Positions 25,503 to 33,461 of a stretch of 33,461 nt of DNA are shown here, one piece after another. A program made the position numbers and the translations under genes. A model generated the notes under the pieces. It was not told the DNA's origin. It saw only the letters and a list, made by a program, of their open reading frames with translations, and did not search any database. The DNA is taken from the NCBI RefSeq assembly GCF_000429505.1, contig NZ_AUBZ01000043.1, positions 1 to 33,461 on the forward strand, in the 5' to 3' direction. This stretch comes from Aliagarivorans taiwanensis DSM 22990 (GTDB lineage Bacteria > Pseudomonadota > Gammaproteobacteria > Enterobacterales > Celerinatantimonadaceae). Within the stretch, counting starts at the first letter, position 1. Each line of letters opens with the position of its first letter.

Positions 25503-25508
25503 AGTGGG

Positions 25509-25736
25509 TTAGTGTGGTTTCTCGCTTTGCATTGAACTAACCAGTACCTTACCAAACTGCTGGGCAATATGTTCCCGCTGCTCTGGTGCTACCTTGCTAT
25601 TAATAATATGAGTGGCTGCATTCCCTAGCACCATCAGTCCTAATTCGGTACTGGCATCGTGTTTGTTCAACACTTCCAGTAGCTCATTGAGGATGTTTTC
25701 GATTTGTTGGGTTGAATACTTTGAAACGATGGCCAT
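25509..25736 (-). CDS. yejL: YejL family protein (DUF1414)
   Basis: This 75-residue protein matches E. coli YejL in length and pattern (SKYSTQQIENILNELLEVLNKH; LGLMVLGNAATHIIN). It is a small, soluble helical protein of unknown function. The ATG at 25736 gives the E. coli-like length; an upstream in-frame TTG would add four residues. It forms an operon with yejM and is divergent from yejK, the same layout as in E. coli. Confidence 0.92.
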   Translation of the reverse strand: MAIVSKYSTQQIENILNELLEVLNKHDASTELGLMVLGNAATHIINSKVAPEQREHIAQQFGKVLVSSMQSEKPH

Positions 25737-25809
25737 GCTTTGCTGCAAATTTAACGATAAAGAAGCGTATAATACCCCACCTTATCTACAAACACTAACC
25801 TTGAGTCGC

Positions 25810-26808
25810 ATGAACATTTCTCTAAAACACTTGATTTTACACTCGCTATCACTGGGTTCAGAAGGCGCCGTTGAGCTGCAGGCGCGGCCGCAGGAACTGG
25901 CTGCCAGCGATAAAGCCATGGAGCTTATCGAAGAGCTGCACTTAGGCTACAACGCTAAAGCGGCGAAAGGGTTTGGCTATTACAACAATGAGAACAGCAG
26001 CCAATTTAAAGGCTCGTTAGATGCCTATTTAAAGCAGGAAACGCCGTTTTTGGCCTTCTCGCAAGACATTGCCAGCATTTTGGTCGAGCAGGTCAATGCC
26101 TACCAAGTGGTGGAGCAGGGTGTGTTGCTGGTGGCCGAGTATGAGCATGTAGCAGGCGATTACCTATTGGTTGCGGTGCTTGAGCGTAAGGTTTCGCCGA
26201 GTGTTAATGAGCAGTGGGAGATCACCGATAGTCACTATCTGGAAACCTCTTCTATTCAACTCGCTGCCCGTATCGACCTTACCGATATGCAACGCAACAG
26301 CGAGTCTACGCGTTACCTCTCTTATGTAAAAGGCCGCGCCGGACGCAAGATCTCCGACTTCTTCGTCGAGTTCTTGGGCTGCGATGACGGGCTGGATGTA
26401 AAGCAGCAAAATACCGTGCTAATGCAAGCCGTTGAAGAGTTTTGTGCTGCTACCCAGCTTGAGGCTGAGGAAGGTGCAGAGGTGCGCAAAGAGGTAAAAA
26501 GTTACTGCGAACAGCAGCTCAAAGACGGCGAAGAGATCAAGGTTAAAGAGCTCACCGAGGTGTTCCCGGAAACCGATGAAGGCATGGACTTTTATCAGTT
26601 CGCCGCCGACAACTACCCATTGGAAGAGCAGTTTCCGGCCGATCGCAGCAGCCTGAAAAAGATGGCCAAGTTCTTTGGTCAGGGCAAAGGGGTGAGCATC
26701 AGTTTTGATCGAGATCTATTAGGTGAGCGAATTCAGTACGATCCTCAAACCGACACATTGACCATTGTCGGCATCCCTCCTAACTTGAGAGAGCAGCTGA
26801 GCAAATAG
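25810..26808 (+). CDS. yejK: Nucleoid-associated protein YejK (NdpA)
   Basis: This 332-residue protein belongs to the nucleoid-associated NdpA family. The start MNISLKHLILHSL, the middle segment FVEFLGCDDGLDVKQQN and the ending TLTIVGIPPNLREQL are typical. It binds DNA in the nucleoid; its exact role is not known. The ATG at 25810 gives the family N-terminus. A good -10 box (TATAAT, 25768-25773) lies about 40 bases before it, inside the region shared with the divergent yejL gene. Confidence 0.95.
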   Translation: MNISLKHLILHSLSLGSEGAVELQARPQELAASDKAMELIEELHLGYNAKAAKGFGYYNNENSSQFKGSLDAYLKQETPFLAFSQDIASILVEQVNAYQVVEQGVLLVAEYEHVAGDYLLVAVLERKVSPSVNEQWEITDSHYLETSSIQLAARIDLTDMQRNSESTRYLSYVKGRAGRKISDFFVEFLGCDDGLDVKQQNTVLMQAVEEFCAATQLEAEEGAEVRKEVKSYCEQQLKDGEEIKVKELTEVFPETDEGMDFYQFAADNYPLEEQFPADRSSLKKMAKFFGQGKGVSISFDRDLLGERIQYDPQTDTLTIVGIPPNLREQLSK

Positions 26809-26827
26809 TGCTCAGCCCCTACGCGTC

Positions 26828-26884
26828 TTGAAAACCTTGTCAAAGTTAAAATGTAGTAATATTACAACATGAAAAAGTTTTCAA
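26828..26884. promoter_or_regulatory. Candidate operator region upstream of malE
   Basis: Two features lie 200-270 bases before malE: inverted arms TTGAAAAC (26828-26835) and GTTTTCAA (26877-26884), and between them the perfect palindrome GTAATATTAC (26856-26865). They resemble LacI-family operators in general form. A -10 box TATAAT with no good -35 lies at 26979-26984, which suggests dependence on an activator. The enteric MalT box was not seen. Confidence 0.4.
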
Positions 26885-27095
26885 AGGGAAATGCCACTCA
26901 TAATGTTGTTTTATTACACCCTGTCGCGATGGGTATTTGGGCTAAGGCCGCATAAAGTCTCGTTTTGTTGGTTTGTAATATAATTTCAAAAATGCGAGCC
27001 AAGTCATGTGCCGACAGCCCTAAACGAGTTACTATCATCGCCAGCAAGAACATCACTTGCTCCCATAACAAAATAACTTAGTTAAGGAAAGGCTA

Positions 27096-28277
27096 ATGAA
27101 AAAGACAATTCTGGCAACTGCTGTAGCGGTTGCGTCTTTGGGTATGGCTGCTACTGCGTCTGCAAACATCGAAGAAGGCCAGTTGACCATTTGGATCAAC
27201 GGTGACAAAGGCTACAACGGTCTTGCAGAAGTAGGTAAGCGTTTCGAAGCTGACACCGGTGTTAAAGTAACCGTTGCTCACCCAGATGACGCACCAGGAC
27301 GTTTCCAGCAAGCTGCTGCTACCGGTGCTGGTCCAGACATTTTCTTCTGGGCTCACGACCGTTTCGGTGACTGGGTTGACGCAGGCCTGTTGGCTGAAAT
27401 CAAGCCAAGCGCTGAGAAAGTTGCAGAGATCGAAGATTTCGCTTGGGACGCAGTAACCATTGACGGCAAGGTATATGGTTACCCAGTTGCTATCGAAGCT
27501 GTTGGCCTGATCTACAACAAAGATCTGGTACCTACTCCTCCAACTACTTGGGAAGAGATCCCTGAGCTTGACAAGAAGCTTCAGGAACAAGGCAAGAACG
27601 CCATCCTGTGGGACTACAACAACACCTACTTCAGCTGGCCTCTTCTGGCTGCTAACGGCGGTTACATCTTTAAGTACGAAAATGGTTCGTACGATGTTAA
27701 AGACACTGGTGTTGCTACCGACGGCGCGAAAATGGGCGCACGTGTAATCGCTGACCTGATTGAGAATGGTCACATGCCACGCGGTGCTGACTACGGTGTA
27801 ATGGACGCTGCCTTTAACAAAGGTGAAGTGGCCATGATGATCAACGGTCCTTGGGCTTGGGATAACGCTGATAAGAGCGGTATCAACTACGGCGTAACCT
27901 ACATCCCAACCATCAACGGCAACAAAGCCAAGCCGATGGTAGGTGTATTAGCAGGTGCGGTTAACTCTGCGTCTCCAAATGCTGACTTGGCAATCGAGTT
28001 CCTAGAGAACTACATGCTGACTGTTGAAGGTCTGAGCGAAGTGAACGCTGACGTACCACTGGGTGCGGTAGCTCACAAAGAGTACATGGCTGAGCTGGCT
28101 GACGATCCACGCATCGCTGCTACCTTTGCTAACGCTCAAGACGGTGAGCCAATGCCTAACGTTGCGGCTATGGGCAAGTTCTGGTCTGCAATGGCAACCT
28201 CACTGACCAACATTACCAGCGGTCGTCAAGACCTGGATAAAGCGTTGGACGCTGCTGCGCGCCGTATCGCGAAGTAA
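27096..28277 (+). CDS. malE: Maltose/maltodextrin-binding periplasmic protein MalE
   Basis: This 393-residue protein has a signal peptide cut after Ala23 (ATASA | NIEEG). The mature protein follows E. coli MalE closely: [52 protein letters not shown], and [10 protein letters not shown]. It captures maltose and maltodextrins in the periplasm and hands them to MalFGK2. The AAGGAAAG site lies nine bases before the ATG. The codon use is strongly biased (GGT, GTT, AAC), as expected of a very abundant protein. It is first in a four-gene operon; a terminator-like hairpin after it probably raises its output over the membrane subunits. Confidence 0.97.
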   Translation: MKKTILATAVAVASLGMAATASANIEEGQLTIWINGDKGYNGLAEVGKRFEADTGVKVTVAHPDDAPGRFQQAAATGAGPDIFFWAHDRFGDWVDAGLLAEIKPSAEKVAEIEDFAWDAVTIDGKVYGYPVAIEAVGLIYNKDLVPTPPTTWEEIPELDKKLQEQGKNAILWDYNNTYFSWPLLAANGGYIFKYENGSYDVKDTGVATDGAKMGARVIADLIENGHMPRGADYGVMDAAFNKGEVAMMINGPWAWDNADKSGINYGVTYIPTINGNKAKPMVGVLAGAVNSASPNADLAIEFLENYMLTVEGLSEVNADVPLGAVAHKEYMAELADDPRIAATFANAQDGEPMPNVAAMGKFWSAMATSLTNITSGRQDLDKALDAAARRIAK

Positions 28278-28298
28278 GTAGGAAGGTCACTTCCAAGC

Positions 28299-28335
28299 GA
28301 GAGGAGGAGTTCGGTCACTCCTTCTCTCATTTTTT
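28299..28335 (+). terminator. Terminator-like attenuator between malE and malF
   Basis: An 11-base stem (GAGAGGAGGAG / CTCCTTCTCTC, one G-U pair) with an 8-base loop is followed after one base by six T. It lies 22 bases after the malE stop. It probably stops part of the transcripts, so MalE is made in excess of MalF and MalG. Confidence 0.75.
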
Positions 28336-28365
28336 GTTCGGAACAATAAAACAAAGGTTATATAG

Positions 28366-29997
28366 ATGGGTGTTTCCACGACTTCAGGACTTATGCAAGG
28401 CAAGTATGCCTGGCTGAAGCTGTTGCTCATCACTGCAATTGTGGCGCTTAACGGCTACGCAATTATTATGATGTATGCAAGCGGTGAGTATGCGTTCGCG
28501 CTGCTTAACCTCGTTATCGTCGCTTCTGGTGTGTATGTATTTACCAGCAAGCGCGCCTATGCCCACCGGTATATTTATCCGGGTATGGCGGGCATGGTTA
28601 TGTTTATTATCTTCCCACTGCTTTATACCGTCGGGATTGCATTTACCAACTACAGTGGTACCAACCTGCTCACGCTAGAGCGGGTAGAGCGTATGCACTT
28701 AGCAAGAACCTACACCGCAGAGGGCGGCACGTTCGATTTTGCAATGTTGGAATCTGGCGAAGGGAAGTACGTGTTGCAGCTGGTTCAGGACGATAAAGTT
28801 CTGGTTAGCTCGCCACTTTCTCCAATTTCTAACTCTGAGCTGTCGGCTCGCAAGCAAACACTTGAGAGCAGCGAAGTTAAACTCTCTCATGTTGAGCAAA
28901 AGCCTGAGCTTGAGGTTGCGCAAATCCGCGCCATCACTCAAAACCGTCAGTTCTTGAACAGCCTGGTACTGGTTACCCCTGAAGGCGATGAGCTGGTAAT
29001 GAGCGGCCTGCGTAAGTTTGCGGCCCAAGCGCCACTGTTCACTAAGCTCGACAAAGACCGCGTTTTACAAGACAGCGGTGTCGTGATCCCGGGTGGTTCT
29101 GCGCTGCGCAACAACCAAACCGGCGAGCTGATGATGCCGAACATGGAAACCGGCTTCTATCAGTACATTGATGGCAACGCAGAGTTTGTCGGCAATCGTG
29201 TTACTCCTGGTTTCACCGTAAACATCGGCTGGAAGAACTTTGAACGTGTGGTTAAAGATGATGGTATTAAAAAGCCATTTGTTGAGATCTTTATCTGGAC
29301 GGTTATCTTCGCTGGTTGTTCAGTAGCCTTCACCCTCGCCATTGGTATGGTGCTGGCTTGTGTGATTCAGTGGGAAGAGCTGAAAGGCCGCGCGATTTAC
29401 CGCGTACTGCTGATTCTGCCTTATGCGGTGCCAGCGTTTATTTCGATTCTGGTGTTCAAAGGTTTGTTCAACCAGAACTTCGGTGAGATTAATGCGCTGC
29501 TGAATGCGTGGTTCGGTATCAAACCTGACTGGTTCACCGACCCAACCCTAGCCAAAACCATGATCCTTATCGTGAACACCTGGCTGGGTTATCCGTACAT
29601 GATGATCCTGTGTATGGGTCTGTTGAAGTCTATCCCTGAAGACTTGTACGAAGCGTCTGCGATGGACGGTGCAGGTCCGATTAAGAACTTTTTTAACATT
29701 ACTGTTCCGCTGTTGATGAAGCCGCTAACGCCGCTACTAATCGCCTCGTTCGCGTTTAACTTCAACAACTTCGTGCTTATTCAGCTATTGACCTCTGGTG
29801 GCCCGGATATCATCGGCGCTACTACCCCGGCAGGTACTACTGACCTGTTGGTGAGCTACACCTACCGCATCGCCTTTGAAGGCAGCGGCACACAAGACTT
29901 TGGTTTGGCCAGTGCAATTGCCACCATGATCTTCCTGGTTGTGGGTGCGATAGCCTTGTTCAACCTGCGTCTAACTAACGCTAACAAGTCTGTGTAA
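28366..29997 (+). CDS. malF: Maltose transporter permease MalF
   Basis: This 543-residue membrane protein has the MalF plan: three N-terminal membrane segments, a large periplasmic P2 loop (about residues 95-300), and five more segments. The ABC permease EAA loop is [20 protein letters not shown] near residue 435, which docks on MalK. It pairs with MalG to form the channel. AAAGG lies eight bases before the ATG. The loop is a little longer than in E. coli (514 residues in total there). Confidence 0.95.
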   Translation: MGVSTTSGLMQGKYAWLKLLLITAIVALNGYAIIMMYASGEYAFALLNLVIVASGVYVFTSKRAYAHRYIYPGMAGMVMFIIFPLLYTVGIAFTNYSGTNLLTLERVERMHLARTYTAEGGTFDFAMLESGEGKYVLQLVQDDKVLVSSPLSPISNSELSARKQTLESSEVKLSHVEQKPELEVAQIRAITQNRQFLNSLVLVTPEGDELVMSGLRKFAAQAPLFTKLDKDRVLQDSGVVIPGGSALRNNQTGELMMPNMETGFYQYIDGNAEFVGNRVTPGFTVNIGWKNFERVVKDDGIKKPFVEIFIWTVIFAGCSVAFTLAIGMVLACVIQWEELKGRAIYRVLLILPYAVPAFISILVFKGLFNQNFGEINALLNAWFGIKPDWFTDPTLAKTMILIVNTWLGYPYMMILCMGLLKSIPEDLYEASAMDGAGPIKNFFNITVPLLMKPLTPLLIASFAFNFNNFVLIQLLTSGGPDIIGATTPAGTTDLLVSYTYRIAFEGSGTQDFGLASAIATMIFLVVGAIALFNLRLTNANKSV

Positions 29998-30008
29998 GGA
30001 GAACAGTT

Positions 30009-30899
30009 ATGCCAATGGTTCAACCGAAATCACTGAAATACCGCAAACTGGGCACTCACATAGCTATCTGCGCGTTTCTGTGTTTAATTATTTTCCCACT
30101 GCTGATGGTTATCGCCATCTCATTCCGTACCGGTAACTTCTCGGTGGGTGACATTATTCCTCGTAATCCAACCCTTGATCACTGGCGTTTGGCGCTGGGC
30201 ATCTCTGTGGAGAATGCCGACGGCTCAATCACACCTCCTCCGTTCCCGGTTCTGACCTGGTTGTGGAACTCGATCAAGGTGGCGGGTATCTCTGCGGTAC
30301 TGATTGTGGTGCTTTCTACCACCAGTGCGTACGCGTTTGCTCGTATGAAGTTTAAAGGCAAATCGACCATCCTGAGCGGCATGCTGATCTTTCAGATGTT
30401 CCCATCAGTGTTGGCGCTGGTTGCCTTCTATGCCTTCTTCAACATGATTGGCGATTTCATCCCTTGGCTAGGCCTGAACACCCACGGTGGTCTGATTCTG
30501 GCTTACTTGGGGGGGATCGCACTTCACGTTTGGACAATTAAGGGCTACTTCGAAACCATCGACCCGGCTCTGGAAGAGAGTGCGGCCATCGATGGCGCCA
30601 CCCCTTGGCAAGCCTTCCGTCTGATTCTGCTACCGCTATCGGTGCCGATTCTTGCGGTGGTATTCATCTTGGCCTTCATCGGCATCATCACAGAAGTACC
30701 AATGGCCTCGGTGCTGGTTCAGGACATCGACAAGATGACCCTGGCAGTGGGCTCGCAACAATACTTCTACCCACAAAACCTGTTGTGGGGTGACTTTGCC
30801 GCAGCTGCTGTACTGTCCGGTTTCCCAATCACCATCGTGTTCCTGTTGGCACAACGTTGGCTGGTTGGCGGTCTGACCGCTGGTGGCGTGAAAGGTTAA
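30009..30899 (+). CDS. malG: Maltose transporter permease MalG
   Basis: This 296-residue protein has six membrane segments and an EAA loop [20 protein letters not shown] near residue 195. The ending ([19 protein letters not shown]) matches the MalG C-terminus known to reach into the MalE-MalF complex. AAGGAG lies eight bases before the ATG, and the gap from malF is 11 bases. Confidence 0.96.
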   Translation: MPMVQPKSLKYRKLGTHIAICAFLCLIIFPLLMVIAISFRTGNFSVGDIIPRNPTLDHWRLALGISVENADGSITPPPFPVLTWLWNSIKVAGISAVLIVVLSTTSAYAFARMKFKGKSTILSGMLIFQMFPSVLALVAFYAFFNMIGDFIPWLGLNTHGGLILAYLGGIALHVWTIKGYFETIDPALEESAAIDGATPWQAFRLILLPLSVPILAVVFILAFIGIITEVPMASVLVQDIDKMTLAVGSQQYFYPQNLLWGDFAAAAVLSGFPITIVFLLAQRWLVGGLTAGGVKG

Positions 30900-30911
30900 T
30901 TAATTTTTAGG

Positions 30912-30930
30912 CGGGCCGCAGTGCGGCCCG
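30912..30930 (+). other. Strong hairpin between malG and malK
   Basis: A perfect 8-base GC-rich stem (CGGGCCGC / GCGGCCCG, loop AGT) begins 13 bases after the malG stop. No T-run follows. It should act as an mRNA stabiliser or a processing block that sets the MalK level, rather than as a terminator. Confidence 0.7.
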
Positions 30931-30986
30931 GTAACACAAGATTTAAACGATTAAGCAGCACAGCGCTGTTTATATTGGAGCTGAGA

Positions 30987-32123
30987 ATGGCTGAAGTAAT
31001 TCTAAACAACGTACGTAAAAACTATGACCCGGCAATTCACCAGGACACCCTGCGTGACATCAACCTAAACATCGCAAACGGCGAGTTCATCGTATTCGTA
31101 GGTCCATCAGGTTGTGGTAAATCAACCCTACTGCGTATGATTGCGGGTCTGGAAGACATCACCAGCGGTGAGCTGAAGATCGGTGGCAACTACATGAACG
31201 ACGTTCCACCGGTAGACCGTAACGTAGGTATGGTGTTCCAGTCTTATGCACTGTATCCACACATGGATCTGCGCGAAAACATGAACTTCGGCCTTAAGCT
31301 GAAGAAGCTGGACAAGAAAACCATCGACGAGCGTGTTGACCACGCCTCTGACATCCTGGGCCTAACCCCGCTGCTGGACCGTAAGCCTAAAGAGCTAAGT
31401 GGTGGTCAGCGTCAGCGTGTAGCAATTGGCCGTTGTATCGTTCAGCAACCAAGCGTATTCCTGTTCGACGAACCGCTATCTAACTTGGATGCGGCGCTGC
31501 GTGTGAAGATGCGTATCGAGATTGCCAAGCTACACAAAGAGCTAAACTCAACCATCATCTACGTAACCCACGACCAGGTGGAAGCAATGACCCTGGCCGA
31601 CAAGATTGTGGTACTAAGCCCGCTCAACCCTGATGCGCCAACTAACCTTGAGCAGTTCGGTGAGCCTCTTGAGCTGTACCACAATCCAGCCAACAAGTTC
31701 GTTGCAGGCTTCATCGGTTCTCCGAAGATGAACTTCCTGGCTGGTGAGCTGGTTGAGAAAGGCGACAAGACTAGCCGTATCCGCCTGTACACTGGCGATG
31801 AGATCGTTGCAGCGGTAGATACCAGCTCTGCACAGGTTGGCGACAAGGTTGAGCTAGGCTGCCGTCCTGAGCACTTGGTTGAAGTGGGCCACGCGCACGC
31901 GGATTGTCAAATCACCGGTACCGTACAGGTTACTGAGCACTTGGGCTCGGAGTCTTACGTGTACATGGACGTAGATGGCAACGACTTTACCTTTAAAGCA
32001 CGCCCAGAGTTCCCTGCAGAAGCGGGCCAAGAGCTGAAAGTAGGTCTGCCTACCGACGCCTGTTACCTGTTTGACAAAGACGGCGTAGCCTTCCCTCGTA
32101 CTGCCAAGTACAACAAGGACTAA
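30987..32123 (+). CDS. malK: Maltose transporter ATPase MalK
   Basis: This 378-residue ABC ATPase has Walker A GPSGCGKST (39-47), signature LSGGQ (137-141), Walker B VFLFDEP (Asp161, Glu162) and switch His195. A C-terminal OB-fold regulatory domain follows (FIGSPKMNFLAGE... CRPEHLVEV). It powers MalEFG. The ATG at 30987 with GGAG eight bases upstream gives the standard start MAEVILNNVRKNY. In E. coli malK is divergent from malEFG and carries control functions; here it is the last gene of the same operon. Confidence 0.96.
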   Translation: MAEVILNNVRKNYDPAIHQDTLRDINLNIANGEFIVFVGPSGCGKSTLLRMIAGLEDITSGELKIGGNYMNDVPPVDRNVGMVFQSYALYPHMDLRENMNFGLKLKKLDKKTIDERVDHASDILGLTPLLDRKPKELSGGQRQRVAIGRCIVQQPSVFLFDEPLSNLDAALRVKMRIEIAKLHKELNSTIIYVTHDQVEAMTLADKIVVLSPLNPDAPTNLEQFGEPLELYHNPANKFVAGFIGSPKMNFLAGELVEKGDKTSRIRLYTGDEIVAAVDTSSAQVGDKVELGCRPEHLVEVGHAHADCQITGTVQVTEHLGSESYVYMDVDGNDFTFKARPEFPAEAGQELKVGLPTDACYLFDKDGVAFPRTAKYNKD

Positions 32124-32147
32124 ACGTCGCTTCATTAGCCTGAATTT

Positions 32148-32172
32148 AAGCTGCCTCCGGGCAGCTTTTTTT
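32148..32172 (+). terminator. Terminator of the mal operon
   Basis: Stem AAGCTGCC / GGCAGCTT with loop TCCG is followed by a run of seven T, 25 bases after the malK stop. Confidence 0.9.
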
Positions 32173-32229
32173 GTGCCTGCGGTTTGGTCGTGCTCGGTTC
32201 ACGGAGCATTTATTGGTCTAGTTCTGTAA

Positions 32230-32242
32230 TTGCAAAATGCAA
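32230..32242. promoter_or_regulatory. Candidate activator site 1 upstream of the sigma-54 promoter
   Basis: TTGCA-AAA-TGCAA is a perfect 5-3-5 dyad. It matches the second dyad (32269-32281) at 9 of 13 positions, including the GCA...TGC core. The two centres are 39 bases apart. Placement fits an enhancer-binding protein site. Confidence 0.45.
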
Positions 32243-32268
32243 CAGCATTCCTTCGCCGCTAGTGGTGT

Positions 32269-32281
32269 TCGCATTATGCGA
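32269..32281. promoter_or_regulatory. Candidate activator site 2 upstream of the sigma-54 promoter
   Basis: TCGCA-TTA-TGCGA is a perfect 5-3-5 dyad of the same form as site 1 (TYGCA-N3-TGCRA). Its centre is 54 bases upstream of the -24 GG, within the usual range for enhancer sites close to sigma-54 promoters. Confidence 0.45.
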
Positions 32282-32327
32282 GTTCACTAATCAACTGAAA
32301 AATATAGGTAATTTTAAAGAGTTCGCT

Positions 32328-32343
32328 TGGAACGGGAATTGCT
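32328..32343 (+). promoter_or_regulatory. Sigma-54 (RpoN) promoter of the surface-protein gene
   Basis: TGGAACGGGAATTGCT matches the consensus TGGCACG-N4-TTGCW at every defined base but one (A for C), with the exact GG-N10-GC spacing. Transcription would start near 32354, giving a leader of about 30 bases before the ATG at 32385. Confidence 0.75.
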
Positions 32344-32384
32344 CTACACCCTGTGTGACGCTATTGCACATACGGGAGAACGAT

Positions 32385-33143
32385 ATGCAACAAGACACTA
32401 ATCTAACAGCGCGCCTGTCTCACATTGCGAAAGCTGCGTTTGCTTGTCTAGCCATGTCAGCGTCAGCCCACGCTGGTTTGATACTGACCATCGAAGAGGC
32501 TGGGATCCAAGACTCTCAAGTCACTGGCACGAAGATAATTGAAAACTTCGATGAGTGGGGCAAGGGTAGCTTTGTCGAAGATGTAGAGACTGATATCGGT
32601 ACCTATTCGGTGTTAAGTGGTTCGGGCAATATCGTATCTCACGGCCAATACGGTGGCGCTGATGGGGAGGGCAACTATTTGTTTACTTCCCGAGGAGGCA
32701 ACCAAATTGAACTGGTTTTCGACCAGCCGATTAGCTATTTCGGTTTTTGGTGGAGTGCCGGAGATGGCGGAAACCTGCTCGATGTAGACACCTTAAACAA
32801 CAGCCATCACTTCACCACTCAAGCTATCTACGATGCAGAGGCCCTTAGTGATGCGCATATGGGGAATCCCAATACCAACTACTTGGGGAAAAACAAGCGC
32901 GAGCCTTACGCTTTCGTCAACTTGTTTGCCACCGATCAGCAATCGCGCATTGAGAGCATCCGTTTTTATGGCTCCAACTTTGAAAGTGATAATCACACCG
33001 TGGTGGTGACGCCGTTACAACAGGTTCGCGGACGGGTGGTGAGCGATGTTAATGAACCACCGGTAGCGGCACTTATGGCTGGGTTGTTAGGCTTGTTGCT
33101 ACTGCGACGTAAAAAGCAGGGTGAGATCGCGAACATTTTTTGA
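32385..33143 (+). CDS. Exosortase-dependent surface protein, Npun_F0296-like
   Basis: This 252-residue protein has a signal peptide (about residues 1-31, ending in ASAHA). The body matches what I know of the Npun_F0296 family: SHGQYGGADGEGNYLF, YFGFWWSAGDGGN, MGNPNTNYLGKNKREPYAFVN and FESDNHTV. The C-terminus is a PEP-CTERM-like sorting tail: NEPP, a hydrophobic helix (VAALMAGLLGLLLL) and RRKK. The usual P-E-P reads N-E-P. It should be exported and processed by an exosortase at the membrane, probably ending up in the matrix or on the surface. The ATG has GGGAG eight bases upstream. Eight extra residues (QGEIANIF) follow the basic patch, more than usual. No exosortase gene is in the window. 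A sigma-54 promoter lies upstream. Confidence 0.82.
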   Translation: MQQDTNLTARLSHIAKAAFACLAMSASAHAGLILTIEEAGIQDSQVTGTKIIENFDEWGKGSFVEDVETDIGTYSVLSGSGNIVSHGQYGGADGEGNYLFTSRGGNQIELVFDQPISYFGFWWSAGDGGNLLDVDTLNNSHHFTTQAIYDAEALSDAHMGNPNTNYLGKNKREPYAFVNLFATDQQSRIESIRFYGSNFESDNHTVVVTPLQQVRGRVVSDVNEPPVAALMAGLLGLLLLRRKKQGEIANIF

Positions 33144-33461
33144 GCGCTTATAAGCAATTTGACCTGACGTCCGTGCTGTGATCTTATACTCCCTTTTTCG
33201 GGAGCCTTCCATGACCATCGATGTATTTTCCCAGCATTTCGGCAGTATTAAAGATCCTCGACAAAGCGCTAAAGTAAGCTATCCGTTGTTCGATGTGCTG
33301 TTCCTAACCGTATGTGCAACGATTGGCGGAGCCAATGGCTGGGAAGATATCGAAGACTTTGGTGAAGCCCACTTCCACTGGTTCCGTGAAAAGGGGCTAT
33401 TTACTGCAGGCCTACCAGTACACGATACCATTGCCCGATTGATTTCACGCCTCGACCCAGC
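33117..33461 (+). mobile_element. ISAs1-family insertion sequence, left part (runs off the window)
   Basis: The element is recognised by its transposase, which begins at 33211 and continues past the edge. The left boundary is not certain. A CAGGG at 33117, inside the last codons of the surface-protein gene, is a possible start of the terminal repeat. The other end is outside the window, so the repeat cannot be confirmed here. Confidence 0.6.
33211..33461 (+). CDS. ISAs1-family transposase, N-terminal part
   Basis: The first 83 codons read FSQHFGSIKDPRQSAKVSYP, then LFDVLFLTVCATIGGANGWEDIEDF and VHDTIARLISRLDP. This is the typical N-terminus of ISAs1 / H-repeat transposases. The DDE core lies beyond the window edge, so whether it is intact is unknown. 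The ribosome site GGGAG (33200-33204) sits six bases before the ATG and is paired with CTCCC at 33189-33193 in a small hairpin, which could limit translation. Confidence 0.9.
   Translation, partial: MTIDVFSQHFGSIKDPRQSAKVSYPLFDVLFLTVCATIGGANGWEDIEDFGEAHFHWFREKGLFTAGLPVHDTIARLISRLDP

Noticed and set aside
1-33461. CRISPR arrays, tRNA or rRNA genes, prophage or defence islands
   Set aside because: No regularly spaced repeats, no tRNA or rRNA sequence and no phage or defence genes were seen.

Overview
The window looks like a chromosomal segment of a gammaproteobacterium of the Alteromonadales type, a relative of Shewanella, Ferrimonas or Agarivorans. The reasons are the gene families present (YejK/YejL/YejM, FadIJ, YfcZ, DUF3379 anti-sigma protein, GrxD, SodB), the gene order, and an exosortase-sorted surface protein of a type common in marine gammaproteobacteria. 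The species cannot be named from the sequence alone. Most of the window is well-ordered housekeeping and accessory metabolism. Mobile DNA appears only as one decayed IS50/Tn5-like remnant and the start of one ISAs1-family element at the right edge.

Layout. At 1-892 there is a small secreted-protein gene and a long gene-free stretch. At 893-2224 lies a GntP-family permease. At 2297-6692 lies a MexEF/OqxAB-type RND efflux pair, divergent from a TetR regulator (6864-7481), with two copies of a palindromic operator between them. At 7558-9100 come iron superoxide dismutase, monothiol glutaredoxin 4 and a LiuR-like MerR regulator. From 9249 to 23078 runs a fatty-acid locus: fadL(-), yfcZ(+), fadI(+), fadJ(+). 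This has the same relative order and orientation as in E. coli, but two modules are interposed: an ECF sigma factor with its DUF3379 partner (between fadL and yfcZ), and a six-gene moxR-DUF58-DUF4381-batA-batB-batD operon (between yfcZ and fadI). A FadR-like operator precedes fadI. At 23207-23690 a small membrane-protein gene is followed by the remnant of a Tn5-like insertion that split its terminator. At 23718-26808 is the yejM-yejL / yejK divergent cluster. At 27096-32123 is a complete maltose ABC importer operon, malE-malF-malG-malK, with a terminator-like hairpin after malE and a strong hairpin before malK. At 32385-33143 is an exosortase-dependent surface protein of the Npun_F0296 type. 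From about 33117 or later to the edge is the 5' part of an ISAs1-family element.

The most interesting signal is upstream of the surface-protein gene. It has a near-perfect sigma-54 promoter (GG-N10-GC spacing, 32328-32343) about 40 bases before the start codon. Two similar 13-base dyads of form TYGCA-N3-TGCRA lie 53 and 92 bases further upstream, where an enhancer-binding protein would be expected to sit. This fits the idea that exosortase/PEP-CTERM cargo genes are driven by RpoN and a PrsR-type activator, and it offers a concrete candidate activator site. Other points worth checking are an Asp-to-Asn change in the metal-binding motif of BatB, a 12-base tandem repeat in the DUF4381 gene, the microhomology deletion that left the IS remnant, and the possibility that ISAs1 insertion rewrote the C-terminal tail of the surface protein.
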